Source of the DNA: Hymenobacter psychrophilus
GTDB lineage: Bacteria > Bacteroidota > Bacteroidia > Cytophagales > Hymenobacteraceae
Reading direction: 5' to 3'
Assembly (NCBI RefSeq): GCF_900107135.1
Contig: NZ_FNOV01000010.1
Location: 143,895 to 207,894 of the forward strand
DNA length: 64,000 bases
The position numbers and the translations under genes were made by a program. Under the pieces are notes generated by a model. It saw only the letters and a program-made list of their open reading frames with translations, searched no databases and was not told where the DNA came from. Below are positions 43,357 to 50,377 of the stretch, in pieces (the first letter of the stretch is position 1; every line of letters starts with the position of its first letter).

Positions 43357-44187
43357 TTACTCTTCCTTCAGCAGCAGCGCCACGTCCTCGCTCATGCGGT
43401 CCACGTCGAGGGCCAGGGTGCCGTTGTAGAGGCCGCGCAGGTGGCCGGTGCGGTCCACGAGCAGGATGTGCTCGGTGTGCAGGAAGCGGCTGGTATCTGC
43501 GGCGGCGTTGAGGCTCTGGTCGGCGAAATACTGGGTGCGGGCCAGCTGGTAGATGGCCGCCTTCGGGCCCGTCAGCAGGTGCCAGCGGCGGCCGTCGATG
43601 CCGCGGCTCTCGGCGTAGGCGCGCAGCACGGGTACCTGGTCGCGCTCAGGCATCACGGAGTACGACACGGCCCGCAGGTCGGGCTCGTTGGCAAACCGGC
43701 GCAGCACCTGAGCCAGGTTGTCATTCATGCGCGGGCAGATGCCGGGGCATTCGGTGAAGAAGAAATTGGCTAGGTACACGTGCCCGGCCAGCGTGGTGTT
43801 GGTCACGGCCTGCCCGCTCTGGTCGGTGAAGCGGAAGGGGCCGACCACGTGCAGGCTATCGGGTGGGGCCTGCCCGGTCGGGTACCAATGGGGCGTGAAG
43901 GTGGCCTCGTGGTAGAAGGGCAGCCGCGTTACGGCCGCCGCCGGGGCTGCCGCCGCCAGCGCTATGGGCGTCTGGACAGTTGGCGGCGCATCGGGGCGGC
44001 AGGCGGCTAGCAGCAGCGCAGCGGCCAGGGGCAGCAGCCGGCGGCAGGTTCGGGCTGACGGCGCACCCCACCCCCGGCCCCTCCCCTCCGGGAGAGGGGT
44101 GCCAGACGCGAGTTCTAGTAGAACACACCCCTCTCCCGAAGGGGAGGGGCCAGGGGTGGGGTGTGCCGGTTGCCGAAAATTGAACAT
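43357..44187 (-). CDS. SCO1/SenC/PrrC-type protein B, with repeat inserted in its N-terminus
   Basis: 276 residues if the ATG at 44187 is used. The thioredoxin-fold SCO domain has the copper-binding FFFTECPGICPRM (CxxxC) and the distal His in LHTEHILLVD. Between the ATG and the lipoprotein-like signal RRLLPLAAALLLAAC lie about 45 codons encoded by an R1 hairpin repeat (44063-44165), Pro/Gly-rich and unlike any SCO protein. Either the gene is translated from a non-ATG start after the repeat or the repeat has damaged the leader. SCO proteins deliver copper to oxidases or act as thiol reductases. It is paralogous to SCO-A at 46250. Confidence 0.85.
   Translation of the reverse strand: MFNFRQPAHPTPGPSPSGEGCVLLELASGTPLPEGRGRGWGAPSARTCRRLLPLAAALLLAACRPDAPPTVQTPIALAAAAPAAAVTRLPFYHEATFTPHWYPTGQAPPDSLHVVGPFRFTDQSGQAVTNTTLAGHVYLANFFFTECPGICPRMNDNLAQVLRRFANEPDLRAVSYSVMPERDQVPVLRAYAESRGIDGRRWHLLTGPKAAIYQLARTQYFADQSLNAAADTSRFLHTEHILLVDRTGHLRGLYNGTLALDVDRMSEDVALLLKEE
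44063..44165. repeat. R1 inverted repeat inside the 5' end of SCO-B
   Basis: Arms about 44063-44102 and 44124-44165 are near reverse complements rich in CCCCTCCCC. The loop (CAGACGCGAGTTCTAGTAGA and two more bases) matches the loop of the R1 copy at 36737 at most positions. It stays in frame with the SCO-B coding sequence. Confidence 0.85.
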
Positions 44188-44221
44188 GCTCAAAAACAGA
44201 AATACAACACCTAATGGCCGA

Positions 44222-44836
44222 TTACGGCAGCGAATCCGAAGCGCAATGCTTGGTGCCGATGAAGCCGTACTGGCGGCCGTTGCGGGCGTCGTAGTTGGCG
44301 CGCAGGGTGCCGTCGGGGAGCCAGAGCTGCTGGGCACCGGCTTCCTGGCCGTGGGCGTAGTGGCCGCGCCGCTCGGGCCGGCCGTTTTCGTACCATTCCT
44401 CGACCAGCCCCTCGTACTGCCCGGCCCGGAAGTTGCGGCGGAAGCGCGGGCTACCGTCTGGCCACCAGCCTTCGGCCAGCCCTTCTTCGCGGCCGGCCGC
44501 GTAGTGGCGTTGCTCCTGGGGGCGGCCGGGGCCGTACCACTGCCGGGCCAGCCCGTGCAACCGGCCCGCCTGGTAGGGCCGCAGGGCCAGCGTGTCGCCG
44601 GCCGGACTCAGCTCAAACGTGGTTCCGGTGTAGGGCGCTCCTTTGTACAGGAGCACCTCGGCCGTCAACTGCAGGGCCGGGTTATCAGCGGGCAGTTGTT
44701 GGGGCGTACCACCGCATCCTGCCAGCAGGCCTGCAATCAGCAGCCAGCCTGCCAGCTGGGTAGGCCGGGCGGGGCTATTGCGTGATGGTGCCGGGCGTGC
44801 CGAAGAAGCCGTCGCCGTTGAGGTAAGGGTCGGCAT
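44222..44836 (-). CDS. YwqK/MORN-repeat lipoprotein B
   Basis: About 204 residues. Tandem beta-hairpin repeats of the MORN/YwqK type follow the lipoprotein signal (GWLLIAGLLAGC): LHGLARQWYGPGRPQ, EEGLAEGWWPDGSPR, YEGLVEEWYENGRPE and the like. The nearest ATG, 44836, overlaps the end of YHYH-B by 62 bases; no closer ATG, GTG or TTG precedes the signal, so the start is uncertain and coupling to YHYH-B is likely. The family is often labelled as an antitoxin-like YwqK protein, but here it is exported and not next to a toxin. It is paralogous to YwqK-A at 46870. Confidence 0.75.
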   Translation of the reverse strand: MPTLTSTATASSARPAPSRNSPARPTQLAGWLLIAGLLAGCGGTPQQLPADNPALQLTAEVLLYKGAPYTGTTFELSPAGDTLALRPYQAGRLHGLARQWYGPGRPQEQRHYAAGREEGLAEGWWPDGSPRFRRNFRAGQYEGLVEEWYENGRPERRGHYAHGQEAGAQQLWLPDGTLRANYDARNGRQYGFIGTKHCASDSLP

Positions 44837-45524
44837 TGGTGATGTGGTAGTGGTAGGTGCCGGCCGGATAGTCGGCCGTGGCGTGGGTGTGGCCGTGGTA
44901 GGCGTCGAGGGCAGCGTTGGTGACGGCCGCGCCATTTTCCACGGGGCCGTACACCGGGAAGCCGTCGAGCAGGAAGCCCAGCAGCACGTCGCGGCCCTTA
45001 CTGATGGTCAGGTAGGTGGGCTCGACGTGGTAGTGGTAGATGCCCGTGCCCTGGGGGTGACCGTTGTATTGGTCGAAGGAGTCGATTTCGTTGGTCAGGG
45101 GCTGGGCCGGGCCGGCGTACTGGTTGAAAAACGCCACCCCGTTCAGCGACACCCCAATGCTGCCCAGTGGCGTGGCCGACTTGCGGGTAGCCTCCTGGGG
45201 GTGCCGCGGAATCCGGTAGGTGAAATTCTGCTCCCGAATGGTATTGGGGTTCTGCTTGAACTTAGCATTAGCGCCGTTGTAGGCCTCGTAGCTGGTACCC
45301 GAGTAGTAGGGGCTCTTGTGGTCGGGCAGGTTTTTGGCCTTGATGACCACGTAGTCTCCATCGAGCGTAATCGACGAAGCCCCATAGATTTTGCGGTACA
45401 CCTCGGGCACGGCGGCCTCCACGGTGGTCGGCGTCGTGGCCGGGGTAGTGTCGTCGGCTTTAGAGCAGGCCAGCAAACTCAGCAGCGGCAATGCCGGAAT
45501 CAGCAACAGGGAGAAGGGACGCAT
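44775..45524 (-). CDS. YHYH domain lipoprotein B
   Basis: 249 residues from ATG 45524, lipobox LLSLLAC. YHYH motifs occur as GTGIYHYHVEPTYL and AGTYHYHITNADPYL, separated by LGFLLDGFPVYGPVENG; an earlier LGSIGVSLNGVAFFNQYAGP matches the paralogues. It is more diverged from YHYH-A and C than those are from each other. First gene of the second YHYH-YwqK-SCO cassette. No ECF-type promoter is visible directly upstream, so it probably depends on read-through from the Spy-like gene. Confidence 0.87.
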   Translation of the reverse strand: MRPFSLLLIPALPLLSLLACSKADDTTPATTPTTVEAAVPEVYRKIYGASSITLDGDYVVIKAKNLPDHKSPYYSGTSYEAYNGANAKFKQNPNTIREQNFTYRIPRHPQEATRKSATPLGSIGVSLNGVAFFNQYAGPAQPLTNEIDSFDQYNGHPQGTGIYHYHVEPTYLTISKGRDVLLGFLLDGFPVYGPVENGAAVTNAALDAYHGHTHATADYPAGTYHYHITNADPYLNGDGFFGTPGTITQ

Positions 45525-45643
45525 ACAACAGCAAAAGAGAAGAAAATGAGCGGGCCCCGCCAGCAGCAACTACCGCCGAGCTGAAAGGTAGAGGGCTGAA
45601 AGCAGGGCCGGTTTAATGCGCCACTCATTTTTTGGTAAAAACG

Positions 45644-46162
45644 CTACGGACGCGGCGGGGGCGGGCCATCCGCCGGCCCCCGTCTGGGCGGCGGGCCACC
45701 GGGGCCGGGCGACTGCAACCGGCGGGGCAGGGTGGGGGCTAGCTGCTGCCAGCGCTTGCGCTGGTCCGGCGTGAGCATCTTTTCCACGGCCGCAAAGTGG
45801 TCGTAAGTGATGGAATCGGTCTGGCGCTGGAGGCGGCCGATGTGGTCGAGCAGCGCCGGCGAAGCGGCCACCGCGTTGGGCCCGGTCAGGCTGGCGAACA
45901 GTTGCTCGCGCTCGGCCGTCAGTTCCCGCACCAGCCGCTCCATGTGGGCGTGATGGTCCTGGCGCAGGCGGTCGAATTGCTGCTGCTGGGTGGGCGTGAG
46001 CTGCAGTTCGCGTACCAGGTAAGTGGCCAGGGAGCTGCCTTCGGGGCGCTGCTGTGGCTGGTTGCCGGGGCGGCCCAGCCACAGCAGCGCCAGCAGACCC
46101 ACGTTGAGCAGGCCGAGCGCTACGGCCAGCCATGAAAGCATCCGGGTTTTGGTGAGAGTCAT
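45644..46162 (-). CDS. Spy/CpxP/CnrX-like periplasmic protein, metal or stress sensor candidate
   Basis: 172 residues. A single N-terminal membrane anchor (about 9-31) is followed by a helical body with the LTPTQQQQFDRLRQDHHAHM motif and a second LTPDQRKRWQQL, the two LTxxQ-type motifs of Spy/CpxP proteins, and a Pro/Gly/Arg-rich tail. The adjacent His pair in DHHAHM could bind metal, as in CnrX-type sensors that work with an anti-sigma factor and an ECF sigma factor. All three kinds of protein are present in this cluster. It lies between the two YHYH cassettes. Confidence 0.78.
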   Translation of the reverse strand: MTLTKTRMLSWLAVALGLLNVGLLALLWLGRPGNQPQQRPEGSSLATYLVRELQLTPTQQQQFDRLRQDHHAHMERLVRELTAEREQLFASLTGPNAVAASPALLDHIGRLQRQTDSITYDHFAAVEKMLTPDQRKRWQQLAPTLPRRLQSPGPGGPPPRRGPADGPPPPRP

Positions 46163-46249
46163 GAGAAGGGGCGGAAAGGCCAGGGGAACAGGCAGGAGAG
46201 GGGACTACAGCAACGCGAGATGGCTGGTTGATTCACCAGCGAAAGGACG

Positions 46250-46873
46250 CTACTCTTTCTCCAAAATTTTTATATCCCGAATCAGGTCCTGCATGCTGTT
46301 TGGGTCGAGGCCATTGTAGATCCCGCGCAGATGGCGCTGTGGATCAACCAGGACGAAATTCTCGGTGTGCAGAAAAACGTTGTTGTCTTTTTTAAAACCC
46401 TCGTCTTCTTCCACGAAATAGTACTTCCGTCCCAGCTCGTATATCTCTTCTTTGTTCCCGGTTAGTAGTTTCCACCGCTTGAAATTCACGTTGTGGTCGT
46501 CGGCGTAGCGTTGCAGCACGCCCGCGCTATCGGCCTCAGGCGTAACGGAGTGGGATAAGAGCTGCACATTATCGTCGTTGCTGAATTCTTTCTGAATGTC
46601 GCCCATGCTGCTCGTCATGCGCGGGCAGATACCGGGGCAGGTCGTAAAGAAGAAATCCACGACGCTGATTTTACCGTCCAGGTCTTGCTCGGTGAAGGCC
46701 TCATTTTTCTGATTTACCAGGCTGAACGGTCGAATCTGGTGAAACGGTTTTCCCGCCGGCATTTCCCACTTCGGCGTGAAATCAGCCGTGTCGTAATACG
46801 GCAGCGTCACGGTTTTTTCCGGGCTGCACGATACGGCAAAAAACAACGTGAATACTTGCAGGTATTTTTTCAT
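46250..46873 (-). CDS. SCO1/SenC-type copper-chaperone-like lipoprotein A
   Basis: 207 residues from ATG 46873, lipobox in FFAVSC. The thioredoxin fold has FFFTTCPGICPRM (CxxxC) and the distal HTENFVLVD histidine. The start codon overlaps the stop of YwqK-A as ATGA, a sign of translational coupling. Codon use is visibly more AT-rich (many Lys, Asn, Asp and AAA/GAA codons) than neighbouring genes, suggesting a different history from SCO-B. It presumably moves copper or electrons in the periplasm for the same unknown target as the YHYH and YwqK proteins. Confidence 0.9.
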   Translation of the reverse strand: MKKYLQVFTLFFAVSCSPEKTVTLPYYDTADFTPKWEMPAGKPFHQIRPFSLVNQKNEAFTEQDLDGKISVVDFFFTTCPGICPRMTSSMGDIQKEFSNDDNVQLLSHSVTPEADSAGVLQRYADDHNVNFKRWKLLTGNKEEIYELGRKYYFVEEDEGFKKDNNVFLHTENFVLVDPQRHLRGIYNGLDPNSMQDLIRDIKILEKE

Positions 46874-47505
46874 TTCAGTTGGCCATCCCGGAGGGTATAG
46901 CATAAGGCTGATTTTTGCAGTCCGTACCGCACGCCGTCGCGCACGGCGTAGTTGATGTACACTTTGCCGTTTTCGCGCCAGGCCTGCTGCCTGCCCACTT
47001 CCTGGTCGTCGGCAAAGTTCAGGTCGCAGTAGATGTTGCCGCTCTCGTACCACTGCTTGTGCGAGCCCTCGCGCTTGTCGTCGGCGTACACGAAATCGAA
47101 CTTGCGGTGGCCGTTGGGCCAGAAGCCGGTATGCCGGCCATAGGCCAGGCCGGCCCGGTAGCTGCGGACCTCATGCGGCCGGCCGTCTGCCCAAAACGTG
47201 CGCGTGAGGCCGTGCTGCCGACCCGCGTAATACGAGGCGTTGCTCTTGACTGCTCCGGTCGGGTAAAGCTCCTGCACGAAGCCCGAGTAGGGTTTGCTGC
47301 CGAGGTAGTAAACTCCGTTGTGCAGGTTGAGCGCGGCATCGGTGCGGGCAACCGTAGTGTCGGGCACCTGCGAAACGTCCACCGGCCCGACAGTTTTGGC
47401 CGGGGCTTCCTGCCCGACTAGCTCGGCTGGCTGACTGCAGCCGGCCAGGGCCAGGCCGCAGACCAACGCGCCGATGCTAAAAAGTGAACGTGCCTTTGGT
47501 GCCAT
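46870..47505 (-). CDS. YwqK/MORN-repeat lipoprotein A
   Basis: 211 residues with a lipoprotein signal ending LALAGC. Repeats of the form QHGLTRTFWADGRPHE, AYGRHTGFWPNGHRK and KREGSHKQWYESGNIY are MORN/YwqK hairpins. The start overlaps the end of YHYH-A by 29 bases, and its stop overlaps the SCO-A start by four bases, so YHYH-A, YwqK-A and SCO-A form a tightly coupled unit. The last Cys (SALCYTLRDGQ) is matched by a Cys in the YwqK-B tail (GTKHCASD). Function unknown. Confidence 0.85.
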   Translation of the reverse strand: MAPKARSLFSIGALVCGLALAGCSQPAELVGQEAPAKTVGPVDVSQVPDTTVARTDAALNLHNGVYYLGSKPYSGFVQELYPTGAVKSNASYYAGRQHGLTRTFWADGRPHEVRSYRAGLAYGRHTGFWPNGHRKFDFVYADDKREGSHKQWYESGNIYCDLNFADDQEVGRQQAWRENGKVYINYAVRDGVRYGLQKSALCYTLRDGQLK

Positions 47506-48247
47506 AGTAGCTGCCGGATTTCAACACGTAAACGCCCGTGCTCAGGTAGTTCACGTTGGAACAATGGTAGTGGTAGATGCCGCTGGCAAACTCGGTGGTG
47601 CTGCCCGTGTGGCCGCCGTAGGCGTCGAGGTTGGCCGGGTAGGTGCCATCCTTATCCTTGCGGCCGTAAATCGGGAATCCGTCGCGCAGGAAGCCCACGA
47701 GGTTGGCGTCGTCCTTGGTGGTGAAGTCGCCGGCGACGTGGTAGTGGTAAGTGTTGCCCGGCCCGGGGTGGGCCCCGGCCCGGTCAAAAGACCCTATCAC
47801 GCCGGTATCGAGGGCCTTGTTGCCGCCTTCCTGGTCGTTATAGATGGCTACCCCGTTGAGGGCCATGCCGATGGGACCGAGCGCCGTGGCCTCCTTGGTG
47901 GCGGCGGCGGCCGGTTCGGTGGGGATAGTCATCGAGTAGTTCTGAACTCCCACGGTGCCGGGGTTCAGGGTGTACCCGGTTCTCTGGGCTTCCCACAGGG
48001 GGTTGGTGGTGGCGTAGTACGGCGTCGGGTGGTCGGGCGTGCCGTTCGATTTCAGCGTGATGCTGCTGCCACTGGTCGAAATGGTAACGGCCGACGTGTA
48101 CTTAGCCTGCACGACGCTGGTAACCGAAGTGGTGCCGGTGCTGGTCGTCGTGTCGGGCGTGACCGAATCAGCCTCTGACTTGTCGCAGGCGGTGGCGGCG
48201 AGGCACGAGAGGCCGAGGGCCAGGGCCGGTAATTTCAGCTTGATCAT
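47477..48247 (-). CDS. YHYH domain lipoprotein A
   Basis: 256 residues from ATG 48247, lipobox CLAATAC. Signatures are LGPIGMALNGVAIYNDQEGG, GNTYHYHVAGDF, VGFLRDGFPIYGRKD and SGIYHYHCSNVNYL. The C-terminal 14 residues are identical to YHYH-C and the nearby DNA is also closely similar, so the two are recent paralogues. First gene of the coupled YHYH-YwqK-SCO unit, with an ECF-type promoter about 50 bases upstream. Probable metal-binding envelope lipoprotein; activity unknown. Confidence 0.9.
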   Translation of the reverse strand: MIKLKLPALALGLSCLAATACDKSEADSVTPDTTTSTGTTSVTSVVQAKYTSAVTISTSGSSITLKSNGTPDHPTPYYATTNPLWEAQRTGYTLNPGTVGVQNYSMTIPTEPAAAATKEATALGPIGMALNGVAIYNDQEGGNKALDTGVIGSFDRAGAHPGPGNTYHYHVAGDFTTKDDANLVGFLRDGFPIYGRKDKDGTYPANLDAYGGHTGSTTEFASGIYHYHCSNVNYLSTGVYVLKSGSYYGTKGTFTF

Positions 48248-48298
48248 AATGGGGGCAGTAAGTGGTGAAGACGTGGTGAAAGTGATGGGTAGTAGAAT

Positions 48299-48326
48299 AG
48301 ATGCCCTTTTCGGCCGGACCCTGCGC
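48299..48326 (-). promoter_or_regulatory. ECF-sigma-type promoter before YHYH-A
   Basis: Minus-strand sequence GCGCAGGGTC, 12 bases, GCATCT, about 45 bases before the expected leader of YHYH-A. One of five such sequences in the window. Confidence 0.75.
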
Positions 48327-48390
48327 ACCGGGCAAATCTTTTTTTCGGTTGATTGCTGCGCATCGCGCAGGAGGCCGACGGGCGGCCGGG

Positions 48391-48804
48391 TTAAGCGGCG
48401 GCTAGCGCGGTGCGCACCCAAGTGCGGGCCGCAACCACCGTAGCGCAGGTGGCCTGGCTGAAAGGCAGATTGGCGGGCCGGCGACGGGCCAGGTCAGCCA
48501 GGGCCATGCGGTTCATCGCGTCGTCCGACTCCACCAAAACCACGCAGCAGAGCGTGGGCAGCGTACGGAATTGGGGAGCTAGCTCAGTTTCGTACCACGC
48601 CAAATCGGCAGCCCGGATGGCCCGCATGTGCAGGTTGTTGCAAATCCAGCCTAGCACGGCATGCTCCTGGCACTGGCGCAACACCTCGCGCACCCCGCTA
48701 CGGAAATTCTCGCCGCTGGCAAAATCCAGCCACTCCACTTCCACTACCCGCAACAGCGGGTGCAGGTGAATGGCCAGGCAATCGGACGTGTGGATGGTGT
48801 TCAT
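48391..48804 (-). CDS. Small STAS/SpoIIAA-like protein
   Basis: 137 residues from ATG 48804; the longer open frame upstream contains the promoter and is rejected. The protein begins with alternating short strands and helices (IHLHPLLRVVEVEWLDFASG), then LGWICNNLHMRAIRAADLAWYE and a long C-terminal helix with ATVVAARTWVRTAL. No signal or membrane helix, so it is cytosolic. The shape resembles STAS-like domain proteins common in Bacteroidota, but the family is not firmly recognised. Placement between the anti-sigma candidate and the YHYH operon, and an ECF-type promoter of its own, suggest a regulatory task such as partner switching. Confidence 0.6.
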   Translation of the reverse strand: MNTIHTSDCLAIHLHPLLRVVEVEWLDFASGENFRSGVREVLRQCQEHAVLGWICNNLHMRAIRAADLAWYETELAPQFRTLPTLCCVVLVESDDAMNRMALADLARRRPANLPFSQATCATVVAARTWVRTALAAA

Positions 48805-48878
48805 GGGCAGCAGACCAAAGAGTTGAACAATAGGACCAAACGGGGCAGTGCGCGTCTGCAAGTGACGGGCACTGGGAT

Positions 48879-48907
48879 AGATGCTCTTTGCCGCCCAAAC
48901 CCTGCGC
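48879..48907 (-). promoter_or_regulatory. ECF-sigma-type promoter before the STAS-like gene
   Basis: Minus-strand GCGCAGGGTT, 13 bases, GCATCT. It shares further bases with the YHYH-A promoter downstream of the -10 (CATCTATyC and CCCrTCAC). Confidence 0.72.
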
Positions 48908-49055
48908 TTATCTTCAACTTTTCTTCGCCCAGCCACCGCCCGCCGTTGCCGGCACTCACGCACAAGGGGCCGTTAGCCCCGCCGCCCCGGCAAGGGGTCA
49001 GGCTACTGGCTACGGCCCCTTGTGGGGAAGTAACGAACCCATTGAAATCAGCGGT

Positions 49056-49361
49056 TTAGTAGCCGCCAAGCGTAGGGTAGCTGTATTCGGTAGCGGTGGG
49101 CGTGGCGGTTTGGGCGGTGGGCAAGTCAGCGCGGTAGGCGAAGGTGGCCAGGTTGGCGGCCACCAGGGCCGAGGCGACGGCCAGCCGTTTCAGCGTCCAG
49201 CCCCAGTCGGGCACGTCGGCCCGGGCGGCCTGCCGGGCCTCCAGGCGGTGGCGCACTTGCTGGTAAAGCCACGGCGACGGCGTGGGGCGGGTGGCCCCGT
49301 CGAGGCTGTGGAGCGTCTGCTCCACCCACTGCTGCTGCTGGTCATTGAAGTCATTTTTCAT
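49056..49361 (-). CDS. Small single-pass membrane protein, anti-sigma candidate
   Basis: 101 residues from ATG 49361. A soluble N-terminal part (NDQQQQWVEQTLHSLDGA, then PSPWLYQQVRHRLEARQA) is followed by one membrane helix (KRLAVASALVAANLATFAY) and a short Thr-rich periplasmic tail. This matches the layout of short anti-sigma factors such as CnrY, and it is encoded right after the ECF sigma factor. No zinc-binding anti-sigma motif is present. Role inferred from layout and neighbours only. Confidence 0.65.
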   Translation of the reverse strand: MKNDFNDQQQQWVEQTLHSLDGATRPTPSPWLYQQVRHRLEARQAARADVPDWGWTLKRLAVASALVAANLATFAYRADLPTAQTATPTATEYSYPTLGGY

Positions 49362-49441
49362 GGTTGCTGTGTTTGGTGAAACAAGTGGCAGCAAGGCGAA
49401 AGAAAGCTGCATCTCACTACTTGGTACTCAATCCTATAAGT

Positions 49442-49469
49442 AGATGTCATTGGCTGGCAAACCCTGCGC
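49442..49469 (-). promoter_or_regulatory. ECF-sigma-type promoter before the anti-sigma candidate
   Basis: Minus-strand GCGCAGGGTT, 12 bases, ACATCT. The -35-like part touches the stop codon of the sigma gene, so the anti-sigma candidate has its own promoter even though it follows the sigma gene. Confidence 0.7.
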
Positions 49470-50071
49470 TAGTCGGCCAGAAATTCGCGGTAGTAGGCCC
49501 CCAGCCGTTGGCGCAGGGTGGCCCGGGCCCGGTGCAGCAACGATTCTACGGCCCCCACCGAGCCCAGGCCCAGGGCGTCGGCAATTTCCTGGTGGGGCAG
49601 GCCTTCGAGGTGAAAGAGCGTGAAGGCCACCTGCTGGCGCTCGGGCAGGCGGGCCACGGCCTGGCGCAGAATGGTGGCCTGCTCCTGGCGCTCGGCCAGC
49701 ACGCCGGGGTGCTCGTAGTCGGGCGGGTCGTGGAGCAGCTCACCGTCATCAGTCCCAAACAGGCTGGTGAGGAAGGCGAACCGCTTCTGGCGCTTGCGGT
49801 AGCGCTGCCACTCCAGGCACTTGTTCACGGCAATGCGGTAGACCCAGGTGCTCAACTTGGCTTCGCCCCGGAACCCGGCCAGCTGGGTGTACACCTCCAC
49901 GAACACCTCCTGGGTGAGGTCTTCGGCATCGGGGCGGTGGGGCACCAGGCCCAGGCAGGTATTGAGCACCCGCGCCCCGTACCGTTGCACCACCTGCTCG
50001 AACGCGCCGGCGCTGCCGGCGCGCAAAGCGGCCAGCAAGTCCTCGTCGGAAAGTGGGGGAGAGACGGGCAT
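49469..50071 (-). CDS. ECF-type RNA polymerase sigma factor
   Basis: 200 residues. Region 2 runs from about 24 to 92 (FEQVVQRYGARVLNTCLGLV, AEDLTQEVFVEVYTQL, STWVYRIAVNKCLEWQR). Region 4 runs from about 135 to 190 with RLPERQQVAFTLFHLEGL and the helix-turn-helix HQEIADALGLGSVGAVESLL. It is of the small SigE/RpoE-like type. Five promoter-like sequences of one kind lie before it and before cluster genes, implying autoregulation. It probably responds to an envelope or metal signal through the membrane protein at 49056 and perhaps the Spy-like protein at 45644. Confidence 0.93.
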   Translation of the reverse strand: MPVSPPLSDEDLLAALRAGSAGAFEQVVQRYGARVLNTCLGLVPHRPDAEDLTQEVFVEVYTQLAGFRGEAKLSTWVYRIAVNKCLEWQRYRKRQKRFAFLTSLFGTDDGELLHDPPDYEHPGVLAERQEQATILRQAVARLPERQQVAFTLFHLEGLPHQEIADALGLGSVGAVESLLHRARATLRQRLGAYYREFLAD

Positions 50072-50089
50072 AAGGTAAGTTAACCCGTT

Positions 50090-50117
50090 GGATGCTGAAC
50101 TGCGGGGAACCCTGCGC
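50090..50117 (-). promoter_or_regulatory. ECF-sigma-type promoter before the sigma gene
   Basis: Minus-strand GCGCAGGGTT, 12 bases, GCATCC, about 20 bases before the sigma start. Indicates autoregulation if the shared sequence is the sigma target. Confidence 0.72.
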
Positions 50118-50377
50118 GGCTGGAGAAATATTTTTTACCGCTCCGGTACCGGGATGGCAGACAAAAAGCCTTGCTAAACGCGAACAAGGCGTTTGCTAAT
50201 GTATAAAGACTGGCTATCTAGAATCGTACAGAAGCCCCGAAGTAGGAGCAGGGGTACCCTATATGGCCCATCTGTCGTGCCTAAAGCGAAACCCCTCGTT
50301 TTGCTGTACAACCCATGATAAGGGCGGTAGGGGAAAAAGATTGAGAAGGATATTACTTAAAACTCTCTCTAAAGCCT

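Noticed and set aside
44222..47505. YwqK proteins as toxin-antitoxin genes
   Set aside because: Both have lipoprotein signals and are coupled to YHYH and SCO genes; no toxin-like partner is adjacent, so the common label is not used.
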